Shown in pieces: positions 25,961 through 36,628 of a DNA stretch of 64,000 nt. The DNA is from Sinonovacula constricta (taxonomy: Eukaryota > Mollusca > Bivalvia > Cardiida > Solecurtidae), in contig CM017561.1 in the NCBI GenBank assembly GCA_007844125.1, positions 19,276,170 through 19,340,169 of the forward strand. Direction: 5' to 3'. Position numbers and translations under genes: made by a program. How positions within the stretch are numbered: position 1 is the first letter of the stretch; the number at the start of each line of letters is the position of its first letter. The notes below the pieces were generated by a model. It searched no databases. It was not told the DNA's origin and saw only the letters and a list, made by a program, of their open reading frames with translations.

Positions 25961-26635
25961 AGATTTTAGGGGGTGGGGGGAATAGACATAACTCTGCAAA
26001 GCTAACTTTTGGGTAATCTGCCCATTTTGAAAGAGGTTTCGATTTTGACAGTAATTTAGTAAGCGACATAAACCTTAACATAAAGTTTACACAACGCCAC
26101 CTCAGACGCCGACGCCAACAAGAGTGTAATGACAACAGCTCCACTGTTCTCTTCGAAACTGAAGATAATTATATCCGAACAAAACTATAACACAGTAATT
26201 TGGAAAATATAATGAATCTTAAAAACGATTTTAGGAATTTTGAGAAAAACTATGGTTTTGAGATTTAAGATAAGAGTCTTGTCTCCAAAACGGAAGCTGA
26301 TACCAATGGCTGGAACGTGCGGTTCAGTATAATAATATTATGTTCGCACGTGTCTTTTTGAAACGCCTTAGCAAAAACTGGAAAATAATCAGACAAAGAC
26401 CTAATCACCGTTTTGCTTCTATTGTTTGCGAAACGTGAATAGGCGGAAATTGAAGAAAGCAGACGAATTAAAGGGCGTGGCTAATTCTTGCTCCCATGTG
26501 CGGCAGACTTCAAGAGTTTAGATCAATCAGACTTAAAAACGAATCTAAGATGAATCTTCGACATCTTCGTTTTGTCCCAGATGGTCGATTATTTCTATAA
26601 TAGTTGACTATTATTTTAACATAAATCACAGCCAC
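25961..26635. other. unique DNA, nothing recognised
   Basis: Slightly less AT-rich around 26040-26150. No domain-bearing frame was seen. Confidence 0.4.
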
Positions 26636-26639
26636 TTGG

Positions 26640-26880
26640 ATGCCAAAGGTCAAGACCTTTGGACAACTGACAGTACGGACCTGTGGCTCGTACTGACAAC
26701 AGCTTGGAGCTCGCGTGTCGTTGATAATTCATGTCTTGTAGATATCCATCATCCATCATCGTGTGGGTTCGAGTCCCGGTCAGGACGAAAATTGAATTTA
26801 GAGACTTACGCAGCTGACATAAGATGTCGGTAGTTCTTCCAGACTGCTGTCTGTGGTCGCTCCAATGATTATAATATTGT
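26640..26880 (+). mobile_element. tRNA-like SINE head and possible body
   Basis: A perfect B-box GGGTTCGAGTCCC lies at about 26765-26777. Upstream, CTGTGGCTCGTACTGAC near 26680 is a plausible but imperfect A box. About 100 bases of non-tRNA sequence follow before AT-rich DNA resumes. A tRNA gene is unlikely because the box spacing is too long and no anticodon arm could be drawn. No second copy occurs in the window, so SINE status rests on the Pol III boxes. Confidence 0.45.
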
Positions 26881-27944
26881 CGCTGACAGATATTTTTAAG
26901 TAGCTAAGACATTGAAGAAATGCTGTAGATAAAGGATCACTTATTTATGTCATGAACCTAATCCACTACGTCATAATCAAATTACATTTTTGTTTCACTT
27001 CTGTCATCATAATGATTTTATCTTACCATAAAAAATCATAGTTGTGATGATAAGATATTTATAAGCGATTATTTTGTAAAATTTAAGCAAGCCGTGCATA
27101 TAAAACAATTATTATTGAAAATTTGATTATTGTGTCTACCTCAAATGTTTATTAAACATTAACATAAAAAAGCAAATTGGGCAAAAGTATTTTGTTCCTT
27201 TAGTTATACAATGCTGCAGGTGGTAACTTAGTGTTTACAAGGAATTCGCAAAATAAAGAAAAACAAAGATAACTAAATATCTCCCGACATAAAAACATCT
27301 AACAAAAAAAGAAGCATTATTTGATATGCCCTTAACAACAAGACGTTCTGGGGAAGACGATTTTGTAAAAATAAAGCAACAACGCAGATGACTGGTCGGT
27401 AAAAATATCCACGTGCTTCCTGATTCTTTTAAAACATACCCTTTTTTTTACATATTTCCACTTCTCAAGAGATCGATCAAATTGATAAGTTTGGGTATAG
27501 ATTTCAACCATTGCAGACGATAGCAAATACATACAAATATACGGAATGTTTGGATTTTACCGCTCTGTTAAGCAGGTTGTATTCAAATTACAGGACAATA
27601 CGGCCTCTGTACGGATTATATGTACCGAACCGTTTTGTGAACGCAACGTTACGGATTTCCCATGACCATTTCGTTGCGACCCAGACACAATCGTGACCTG
27701 ATTCTAACTATTTTCCCGCGCTTCTTTGTAGAGCAAGTACTTTTCACAGGCGCTGGTGTGGAATGGCCTGTTATAATAGGCGTGCAGCCCTGAGACAAAA
27801 TAACCTTTTCTGGTTGCTAATCTTAAAGAATGTACCTTAAAGTCTATTGAAGAAATATCGTACTGCAGTCCATATTCACGTGAGAAATACCGCCATTTTG
27901 CTTGTGCTTTTTTTCGTAAGCTTCATTCAAGTAGTGACTTTGGA
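26881..27944. other. unique AT-rich DNA
   Basis: A bulged hairpin formed by TCATCATAATGATTTT and its near complement lies at 27004-27055. No gene was recognised. Confidence 0.4.
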
Positions 27945-27948
27945 TTAA

Positions 27949-28290
27949 AGGTGGTACCGACGGGATATTATTCCCTCATTTAACCAAATATATATTATTT
28001 AACCTGAAAAGATTTCGCAAAATGTTGTCTACTGTTTCCCTACATATATGTGAATAGTGAAGCATAACTTCCCGCTTGCCATTATAAGAGTTTTTATTTC
28101 CTAAACGAGCCACGCTGCACCCCCCCCACTCACCCCCCCCCCCCCCAATAAAGAAGGAAAAACACGTGACTACTTACTTTTTAAGATCACGTTGTGATTC
28201 TGGTCAACCAGGTAATCAGCTCTGACTTCGATATCTATTTCTAGCTGAAATCTATATCCTGAATGCTTATAGGTTAGAAATAAGCGGCAT
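27949..28290 (+). mobile_element. TTAA MITE family, left end and partial body
   Basis: TTAA at 27945-27948 is followed by AGGTGGTACCGACGGGAT, close to the family terminus. Interior blocks match the copy at 35120-35624 in order: CGCAAAATGTTGT, TCCTAAACGAGCCACGCTGCA, CACGTGACTACTTA and ATTTCTAGC. The CAGTTAGC block of other copies is replaced by two poly-C runs at about 28119-28146. No right terminus was found, so the copy is truncated or rearranged. Confidence 0.75.
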
Positions 28291-28979
28291 TTAAAGCAAT
28301 AAATTTAAAGATTTTTATTGGTCTTAATAACCAAAATTATTTTTGAAAAACCTCAAATAGAGAGCTGAAATTTTCGTTTTATCTCTTTAAAATTCTGTTT
28401 AGTTATTGAGAAATTCGTAACCATAATTTGACCCTCACTATAAAGTGTATGCTTCAAGTGAAATTGCAAAGTTAGACTCTCGCATTAGCGAAAACAAATA
28501 ATTCAGTAATAAAGAGTGAAAATGTCAGTGCGGACATTTATTTTGATCATATAACTCATTGTTTGTTTTAAAATACAAAACATATTAAATCAGAATAGTT
28601 AAGAAAAAGAAGAAGACATTAAATCAATTGTTGATTAAGCTTATAGCGACAAAAACATTAAAGTATAACGGGCTGAGGGGATAAGGAGTTAACAGCGTTA
28701 ACAGATTCAATGGCAAAAATACAAAAGCGAATCTATTGTTGTAGTACCTTGTCATATTTCCTTTCGCGAAATCATTTTATACAAGTTTGCTCAAAATGTT
28801 TCTGATTAAAACAGGAAGTTAGAAAGGTATGGTCAGCAGGTGACTTGTATCATGAAATGGGGCTAGATTATCACAGAGTTAATAGCTGCAGTTGTTTGCT
28901 TTCCTAACTGTCCGCACTGCTTGACCAGTCTGTGACCTCATTCACAGCCGTCTGCTGCTACTTATCTGACCTTACACTC
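28291..28979. other. unique AT-rich DNA, nothing recognised
   Basis: No gene or repeat recognised between the MITE fragment and the 39-bp array. Confidence 0.4.
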
Positions 28980-29219
28980 TGGGTGATTGAAACCTTCGAA
29001 TATATCTTTCATTACGACACCGCGTTCTTTAAACCTTCAAATATCATTAATTACGACGGGGGATTATTTAAACATTCGAATATCATTCATTACGACGGGG
29101 GATTGTTTAAACATTCGAATATCGCTCATAACTGCACGGGATTATTTAAACATTCGAATATCGTCCATAACTGCACGGGATTATTTAAACATTCAAATAT
29201 CGTCCATTACGACACGGCC
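28980..29219 (+). repeat. 39-bp minisatellite, ~6 units
   Basis: The unit contains GATTATTTAAACATTCGAAT, then ATCG(T/C)(C/T)CAT, then TACGACGG or AACTGCACGG. Because 39 is a multiple of three, one plus frame (28932-29234) stays open and encodes a 13-residue repeat of the type GLFKHSNIVHNCT. A second frame is also open. Six units and no start context or domain make a real protein unlikely. Confidence 0.9.
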
Positions 29220-29429
29220 TCAGACCAAGTTTGAACGTGTATGCAGATTTTTATTCCAAATATCGGCTACCAACTTGTTTAAGAAGGGCGGAAATTAGAA
29301 CATAAGCTTACACAATTTGTATTTATATTAGTTTAAACCTTTTTGTAGGTTGTACATCTTTAATCTTGCCTGAGGCCATAACCTTTCGTAGTCGATATGG
29401 TGTTCGAAACAATGATCCTACGGTCCAGA

Positions 29430-29695
29430 GTCCATCGCGGCTAGCTGTAGGAACAAAAGTCATTCACAGAACACAGACCTACGGCGGCAGCGTCTAGCTG
29501 TAGGAACTAAAGGCATACACAGAACTAAAGCGACAGCGTCTAGCTGTTGGAACAAAATATATACACAGAACTAAAGCGACAGCGTCTAACTGTTGGGGCT
29601 AAAGGCATACACAGAACTAAAGCGACAGCGTCGAGCTGTTGGGGCTAAAAGCATACACAGAACTACAGAGACAGCGACTAGCTGTTTGAACTTAA
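29430..29695 (+). repeat. 46-bp minisatellite, left part (~6 units)
   Basis: The unit reads GGCATACACAGAACTAAAGC, then GACAGCGTCTAGCTGTTGG, then AACTAAA. The array stops at the TTAA element starting at 29696 and resumes at 31111. The two parts share the same unit, so they are one interrupted array. Confidence 0.92.
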
Positions 29696-30332
29696 AGGCA
29701 TCTCGAAAGGAATGTGGTATCCCACTGAGCCAGGCCCCCACATGCTATGACCAGACCTGCTAATTGCTGGTCATCACTGCAAGGACTCTTTAGCCAACAT
29801 AGTACTAATCTGTCACAGTAATACCTCTGATGGGTTAATGCAAAACTAAATTACATGCTAGTATGGATGTGAGACAGTAGGCTAGTTTTACACAAAGCCA
29901 CAAACATTATTGTTAGTGATAATGTGGGTTGTTTACTATATGATCCCTTACAAATTCTTTATTGCATTAATTACTAGGTGTCAATTTTGTAACTGCAAGA
30001 TTATGTATTTATTTCATAGCTAAATATTTAATTTTGAAAATACATGAGAGATACAAGTTTTAGTATTCAAAATGACTCTGAAGGACATTATTCTGACAAT
30101 GAATGACTTTTAAAATTGCTTTTGTTAGAAACGTTTCGTTACATTTTACAAATCAAAATAAAATATAACTTTAAATATATATGAGAACTAAAAGAATGAA
30201 AGAAATAACAAAATGTATAAGAAATAACAAAATCAACAGACAAAGTAAGAAAGAAAACAAATAAAGATTTACAGTTGTGAATATACCAATTATGCAATCC
30301 AATATATATATATTTAAAACAAATAAAGATTT

Positions 30333-30510
<178 letters not shown>

Positions 30511-30750
30511 TTCCTTTACAAACTGTGAATGACTATGTTCAACCCCCAGATATAGCATACATACACTTGGATCTTGAACAATACCTGTGTGACAGACACA
30601 TCGTTACAGACTGTGGCAGCATTTAACAAAATGTATAAGAAATAACAAAATCAACAGACAAAGTAAGAAAGAAAACAAATAAAGATTTACAGTTGTGAAT
30701 ATACCAATTATGCAATCCAATATATATATATTTAAAACAAATAAAGATTT

Positions 30751-30912
<162 letters not shown>

Positions 30913-31110
30913 TTCCTTTACAAACTGTGAATGACTATGTTCAACCCCCAGATATAGCATACATACACTTGGATCTTGAACAATACCTGTGTGACAGACA
31001 CATCGTTACAGACTGTGGCAGCCTGGCTTATCAGAAAACAGATGCCCTCACATGCTGGGTGGGGCAATAAATGGGGGGGGGGTCACTTATATAAGGCTTT
31101 TGAGATGCCT

Positions 31111-31317
31111 TTAAGGCATACACAGAACTATAGCGACAGCGTCTAGCTGTTGGAGCTGAAGGCATACTCAGAACTATAGCGACAACGTCTAGCTGTTGGA
31201 GCTAAAAGCATACACAGAACTATAGCGACAGCGTCTAGCTGTTGGAGCTGAAGGCATACTCAGAACTATAGCGACAACGTCTAGCTGTTGGAGCTAAAGG
31301 CATACACAGAACTACGG
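31111..31317 (+). repeat. 46-bp minisatellite, right part (~4-5 units)
   Basis: Resumes at the TTAA of the element and continues AAGGCATACACAGAACTATAGC with TCTAGCTGTTGGAGCT units. Right-hand units read GGAGCT where most left-hand units read GGAACT or GGGGCT, so the two halves have begun to diverge or carried different variants originally. Confidence 0.92.
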
Positions 31318-31647
31318 CCGCGCCATCGTTTTGTACGGACAAAAGGCGTCTATGTAGGAAAACCAATGACCTAGACACGTTTTAAACGCAAAGCGTATAT
31401 TTTACAATCTCGGCTCTCTTTCTAACAAAAAACAATGTCCCTTTTTTGTTATTTTTTATCATTGCTAGAGTACATGTATACTTTACAAAAAATCCATTTA
31501 TCTTGATATTTATTTTAAAGTGATAGGTGTCTCAAAAACAAACAAAAAAACAACAACAACAGCAACAACAGCAATAAAACGGCAAATACGCAATCTCATA
31601 TAAACAAAAACAAAGCAAAGGTGAATGGCAACTTTCGCTAGTTTTTT

Positions 31648-31669
31648 AAATGAACATATATGTTCATTT
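31648..31669. repeat. 22-bp perfect palindrome
   Basis: AAATGAACATA is followed directly by its reverse complement. After one mismatch, pairing continues for four more bases on each side. Confidence 0.85.
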
Positions 31670-32645
31670 TAAAAGTCTTCATTGGAAAACAAGTTTCAAC
31701 TATTACGTGTGCCGCCTCCTTCTAAATTATTTAGAGCGCCATTTGAAACACGAGAGCCTAATATTGTGTAGGTTGCTTTCATACAAGTAAATAAAGCCTT
31801 TGCAAAGTGCATTCTTGGTCGATATTCTTAAAAAAAGGGTTAATTTTGAAACATTACCAACAACCCAGACAGAAATCTGCTGAATTATTCACCAGCAATT
31901 AATCAAATTTGGTAAATTGCGACATTTTGTAAATTGATATCGAACCTTTGAATAATAGTCCACCGTTCTAAATGCCCGTTAAGCTATATATTACGTCGAG
32001 TATTTTCATGCAACATGCGGCATGCGAAAATCATGTTAAACTTTCATTGTTCCTTTGTTTGACGTGCACTATACATGCTCCATCATATGGTTGCTTTGTT
32101 TGAATCTTAAATCAGCATGTTCCCGTTGAAACCTTCCTTTGAACAACCGTGATCCGAGCGAGTGGTATAACAAAACATTCAACACTATGCTGACCAAAAG
32201 CTATTTGTGAACAAAGCCAGATACCGTGCAGAATAGTATCACCAAATACTTACCAACTCATGCAGGGGGAATTTTCATGGCTAACTTCCTCCAATACAAA
32301 AATATGATGGCCTTCAAGGCTCATCTTACATCATTGCAAGACTAGGTTAGCAGGTTAGTTGATTTTTCACAGATAAGCACCATAACACGTCATAATTTTC
32401 GATGATCTGTGCAGAAGTTAGATATAATGTTTTGATGTTCATTAAACCGTGATGCAACCATATAAAATCACCTGGTGCCGTGGAAACTGATACGCCCCAC
32501 ATGCCGATTACCATGGTATGCGATACGTCTTGGCTGCGAAACACAATAATCGTGTTCGCGTATATTATGCATATTTGCTGCAATAGTTGTCAAAGAGTTT
32601 AATGGTCTGTGAAATGATTCATTGACTCTTCCTGCAGAAGTTGAA

Positions 32646-32702
32646 AGTGTGTGTGTGCGTGCATGCGTGTGTGCGTGCGTGCCTGCGTGTGTGTGTCTGT
32701 CG
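32646..32702 (+). repeat. (TG)n/(CGTG)n microsatellite
   Basis: GTGTGTGTGTGCGTGCATGC-type alternating purine-pyrimidine sequence with TGCG interruptions. It could adopt Z-DNA under supercoiling. Confidence 0.9.
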
Positions 32703-33600
32703 GATTATAAACAAACATATTTGTTATAAAAACTATGCCTTCCGGATTGCCTGCAATTATGTGCATATTCAAAGAAACTGTATGCGAGTATGACATTATA
32801 CCAGAAGCCTTCATTTATTTAATTTATTTAATTTGATTTGAATGGCATCATGTATGATAGAGCTATCCCATCCCATTGACTCAACAAGAAATAGATCTCT
32901 ATCAAACAAGCGTACTTTAATATCATTAACATGACAATTAATTTCCACAGTGTGGTAAACTGCTATTATTTTACCAAGTTCTCATCCAAATAATATGCCG
33001 GTGACCATAAAAATGTCTAAAAATGCGTGGTAGTCCATTTAATTCGCAGTGTGCGGTATGTCGATGGCTATCAATGCACTAGACATATGCTTTGCCTGAC
33101 TTTCCGTATCCATACCATGAAGAAAATACCATTAAGAGTAACTATGAATCTCAAGTTTCAGAAGAAATCTAAGAAGATAATCCTGTCAATGTATTGAGTT
33201 GTTTGGACCATATCATATGTCGATCGCTGCTCGTGCGGTGGACATCGGGTGTCGTTAACCTCGGCCACCATCTACAATATGTGTGCACTATTCACCCGCT
33301 GTAGCATACATGACCCTTACATTGAAAACATTGTTAAGTTAATTACCGCGTCCTTTTGATAACAATCGCTTAGGACATAGTATCTTATAGTACCATTGTT
33401 AACTTTATCATCCACCGCACGGTGAAACAAGTGACTGGCATTCTCTGCCTGCAGTACTACAAGTTGTACAGACTTGGGTGTTCATGTTTCCCAGGGCATT
33501 GACCTCATAAGTCCGCAATTCTAGAACATGCGTTTGTCTTTGGTCTGTAGATGTTGCTTCTTAGTCCCCGTACCTTTATTGCAGTTTTACTGTCTCAACC

Positions 33601-34260
33601 ACTCTCCTTACTAACATGAGCTAATGAAAATGACAATTCTTACATCGCACCAAGACAGTCTGCGCCGGTCATTCACTCCATGTCCATTCCGATTCGCTTC
33701 TTCCCGTTGGAACAAATGACAATGATGGCGGATTTTAGCGGCTCTGCTTACTGCTTCTGCATATCTTAGAAAGATAAATGTCTTAACTGGCTGCCGTAGA
33801 TGATTAGAGATACGTTTGTTTGGAGCTATATGATGTGACATCAAGGCGTTTCTGTTCATTAACTCGCGAGTCAATTTTCTCCGGCCACTGTGTCATTTAC
33901 CTCTGACGATGGGTTCAAAGTTTTCCGAGTGGCGGTCATGCACGTTCGGACTAAAGGTCAGAGGTCAGTAGCCAGCCAAAGGCATGCAGCTATTGTAGAA
34001 GCGTTAACTTTTTTCAGTTCGCATTGGTTTATTTTTAGTCGTCGACCTCGACTGACCTTTTCCGTGAGAAACTCTGACCGTATAGAGGTCACGAGGACGA
34101 GAGTTTGTTTTCATCTGAGGGCATTGAACTTTTCGAGCAAAGCTGGAAGAGGAAAAAAATAACAACGTATGGCGCGCAAGGCAGTTGGAGCTTCCCGCTG
34201 CTTGCAAACAATGAGATGAAATGGGCAAACGGAAGATAGAAATTATAAGAGGAGGCTGTA
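33601..34260. other. GC-richer non-coding patch with nuclear-receptor-like sites
   Basis: The composition is visibly richer in G+C and CpG than its flanks, and opposite open frames (33611-33874 minus, 33890-34162 plus) overlap without any domain. It holds a perfect DR1 at 33955-33967, GGGTTCAAAG at about 33911, TGACC-type half-sites in CGACCTCGACTGACCTTTT near 34043-34061, and AGGTCA at 34085-34090 region. The pattern suggests an enhancer or promoter, but no transcript evidence exists in sequence alone. Confidence 0.35.
33955..33967 (+). promoter_or_regulatory. perfect DR1, AGGTCAGAGGTCA
   Basis: Two AGGTCA half-sites are separated by one base. This is the classic direct-repeat-1 element bound by RXR, HNF4 and COUP-TF type nuclear receptors. 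Twelve specified bases are unlikely by chance in 64 kb (expectation well below 0.1), and further half-sites lie within about 130 bp. Confidence 0.45.
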
Positions 34261-35115
34261 GCTGTCAGACCGATGGAAGGAAGAAAAGACTTGACTTATT
34301 AGGACTAATTAGAGAAATGATAGCATCTGAATAAATACGGGACACGCCACAAAAAGGGGATACCGTGGGGATATTTGGCCTTATTGCTATATCAGATGCA
34401 GTTTGAAGCTTGTCAATTTTCTTTTATCGAAAAATGATGACCTTTGAACTTGTGCGGCAAAATTTGCAATTTAGTGTGTCTTTCAGTGGATAAATGTTGT
34501 GCTAAAGATAAGTTCCGAATACGGCCATGTTTTGTAATGGATTAGAATCGTCTAGCTCAAAATGTGATTTATATTAAGAACATTGCGTGTTAACGCAAAC
34601 AACAACAACAACATAATTAGTGATCTATCGAGTAGTGTACAAGGGTATGGGCCAAGTTGAAATGCACGAACTTCTAAATACTTTGTCGATGCATTACAAT
34701 TAAGAGTGTAATGTCAAGTTATTTTCATGACAAATTTATAAGAGAAGAAAAAAAATGTATTCAAAATAATTCGAGTTTTATAAGCCAATACACGGCAACG
34801 CCTGGCCTTGAGATCATCATCCGCCCTGTTCAAGTTATAATTACCCGAGAGCTTTAGCCATGTGTAAGTGTTCTAAAATGCACATGTGAACGTTCTTAAA
34901 CTACACTAATACGGATTAATCGTTTAGCTATCATCGTAAAATATACTTCTTTTACAATAAAAACAAGTGAAAATGAATAATATTATCCATACCTTTGCCT
35001 AAAATTCCCTTCTCTTTCAGGTCAACATCTCTTGCTTTCAACGTTTCTCTATAATGTCCAAACGTCCTATCACTGGCCAACTGTACAGGGCATCCTTTGC
35101 TTCCTTTTATTTCCT
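34261..35115. other. unique AT-rich DNA, nothing recognised
   Basis: A short AAC run lies at about 34600-34613. No gene was recognised. Confidence 0.4.
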
Positions 35116-35119
35116 TTAA

Positions 35120-35624
35120 AGGAGGTATCTGACAGTTTGGATCCAGAATGTTTTCATTAAACATCATAGCAAACAATTGCTACCTGTACAGATCTCGCAA
35201 AATGTTGTTTATTTATGTCCTACACCTGTCTGAAAAATCAACCAAAACATCACAATCGTCATTTCAAATATGTATTTCCTATCTAAGCTACGCTGCACAG
35301 TTAGCTTTTTTTTAAAAACTAAGAAAACCACGTGACCACTAATGTTTTAGCTCATCCACATCATCTGCTGTGATGTCAGTGTCTGTTTTTAGCAGGAATC
35401 CCAACCGTTCTTATTTTATAGAATTGAAAAGTGTGAACATTTAAGTTTTGCTTTACGAGTTTCACTGCCCAAAAATTTACATACTGTTGAAAATCGTCAA
35501 AGCTTAGACTAAAGTATGAGTGGTTTTTTTTCTGCAGAAATTGTGTACAACTACTCCAAACAGAGGTCAGATATTGTTGAACATATTAGATATTGGCATA
35601 GTGCCAAATTGTCAGATACCACTT
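35120..35624 (+). mobile_element. TTAA MITE, full-length 505-bp copy
   Basis: TTAA flanks both sides (35116-35119 and 35625-35628). The left end AGGAGGTATCTGACAGTTTGG is the inverted complement, with few mismatches, of the right end CCAAATTGTCAGATACCACTT. There is no transposase. The body aligns along its length with 49698-50908 once the nested LTR there is removed. Shared blocks include ACGCTGCACAGTTAGCT, AAGAAAACCACGTGAC, AAAATCGTCAAAGCTTAG and TTTCTGCAGAAATT. TTAA targets suggest mobilisation by a piggyBac-type transposase, which is inference. Confidence 0.88.
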
Positions 35625-35764
35625 TTAAGTTGTTGTTTTTTTTCAAGTTTTTGTACTTCTTATAGAAAGAATGAAATTGGAAATTTGCATATCTAGTTCA
35701 GCTGGTTCGACCTCTTCAAGCGATCGATTTTTGTGTCCGGCCTGAAGCTTATTAAGAAATTGAT

Positions 35765-35772
35765 TGACGTCA
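35765..35772. promoter_or_regulatory. CRE palindrome TGACGTCA
   Basis: Perfect cAMP-response-element palindrome. About one such 8-mer is expected per 64 kb, so a single site means little. A second lies 157 bp away. Confidence 0.3.
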
Positions 35773-35921
35773 CGTTTTGTTTTACTTAGATGTTGAATGA
35801 TTTTTCTTACTTTCAGCAAATTTGTATGTTTCTTCTCCCGAATCTCCTATATTGGCATCAAGCTCCAACAAAGTGAACACAGGATCCGTTCGGCGGCCAT
35901 TCTGAACGCGGATAACCACAA

Positions 35922-35929
35922 TGACGTCA
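35922..35929. promoter_or_regulatory. second CRE palindrome TGACGTCA
   Basis: Perfect CRE in a CpG-containing, less AT-rich stretch (about 35880-35990). The pairing with 35765-35772 is what makes it worth listing. Confidence 0.3.
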
Positions 35930-36628
35930 TTTTACGTGCTCCATTTCGGAGGGCCGATTATCGATTAAGCATTTTTGGCCCGGGCAAAACGACTAAATTT
36001 TGTTACTATATAGAGTTGTAACATGTGTATTAATAAGACTAGATGATAAAGTCCTATGAGCATTGAAACAAATAGCCTACCAAAATTGAAAAAGCACAGG
36101 ACAAAGGAATTCACATGTAGGCAAACTGTTAAAGTAAGAACAAATCTGTGAAGAGTCAATAAGTACTATTGTAACATTTCACTCTTTTCCCATGTTATTT
36201 ATGTTTAAATCTAGCAAAGTATGAAAATAAGGGATGTATATCCGAGACTTAATAGTTTAAAGGATTCATTGGCATTCAGTTGTCTCATGTATAAGATCAA
36301 AGAAGTACATCAAAAACAATGACAGCTGTCTTTAATGGCGGTCTAACGAAAACAAAATCTGACATATCGTTCAATGAAAGCCAGCACGGACTATCCGCAT
36401 GTTAGTTATAAATGCTGATAACCCACTTTGGTGCTGAATAGGCGAAGACATTCCCTACCTTGAAAAATGTAATAAAAACTACTGGAAGTGAAATAAAATT
36501 ATGATATATTTGACCAATGACCCATTGAGACTTGTCACGGCAAGCTGTAGGGTGTTGACCGTTTGATTAGACATTAATCTTCAATTCTAACCAAGCATGT
36601 TAAACAAATGATTACACGGCTTGATGTA

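Larger units (their letters stand above)
31318..33600. other. unique AT-rich DNA with minor repeats
   Basis: A CAA-rich run lies at 31545-31580. A 22-bp perfect palindrome centred on ACATATATGT lies at 31648-31669. A (TG)n/(TGCG)n tract lies at about 32646-32702. No host gene was recognised. Open frames at 32347-32814 are short and without domains. Confidence 0.45.
35629..36620. other. unique DNA with two CRE-like sites
   Basis: TGACGTCA occurs at 35765-35772 and 35922-35929. A 74-codon frame at 35797-36021 follows a plausible splice acceptor (pyrimidine run then CAG at 35814-35816), but the product is not recognisable, so no exon is called. Confidence 0.35.

Noticed and set aside
26675..26790. 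functional tRNA gene
   Set aside because: The A and B boxes are too far apart and no cloverleaf or anticodon arm could be drawn.
27004..27055. hairpin as a small-RNA precursor
   Set aside because: The stem has several bulges and mismatches and is very AT-rich, so it is likely chance.
33611..34228. coding gene in the GC-richer patch
   Set aside because: Opposite-strand frames overlap, none has a domain, and all are under 100 codons.
35797..36021. exon following the acceptor at 35816
   Set aside because: The acceptor is plausible but the translation is unrecognisable and no matching donor or flanking exon was found.
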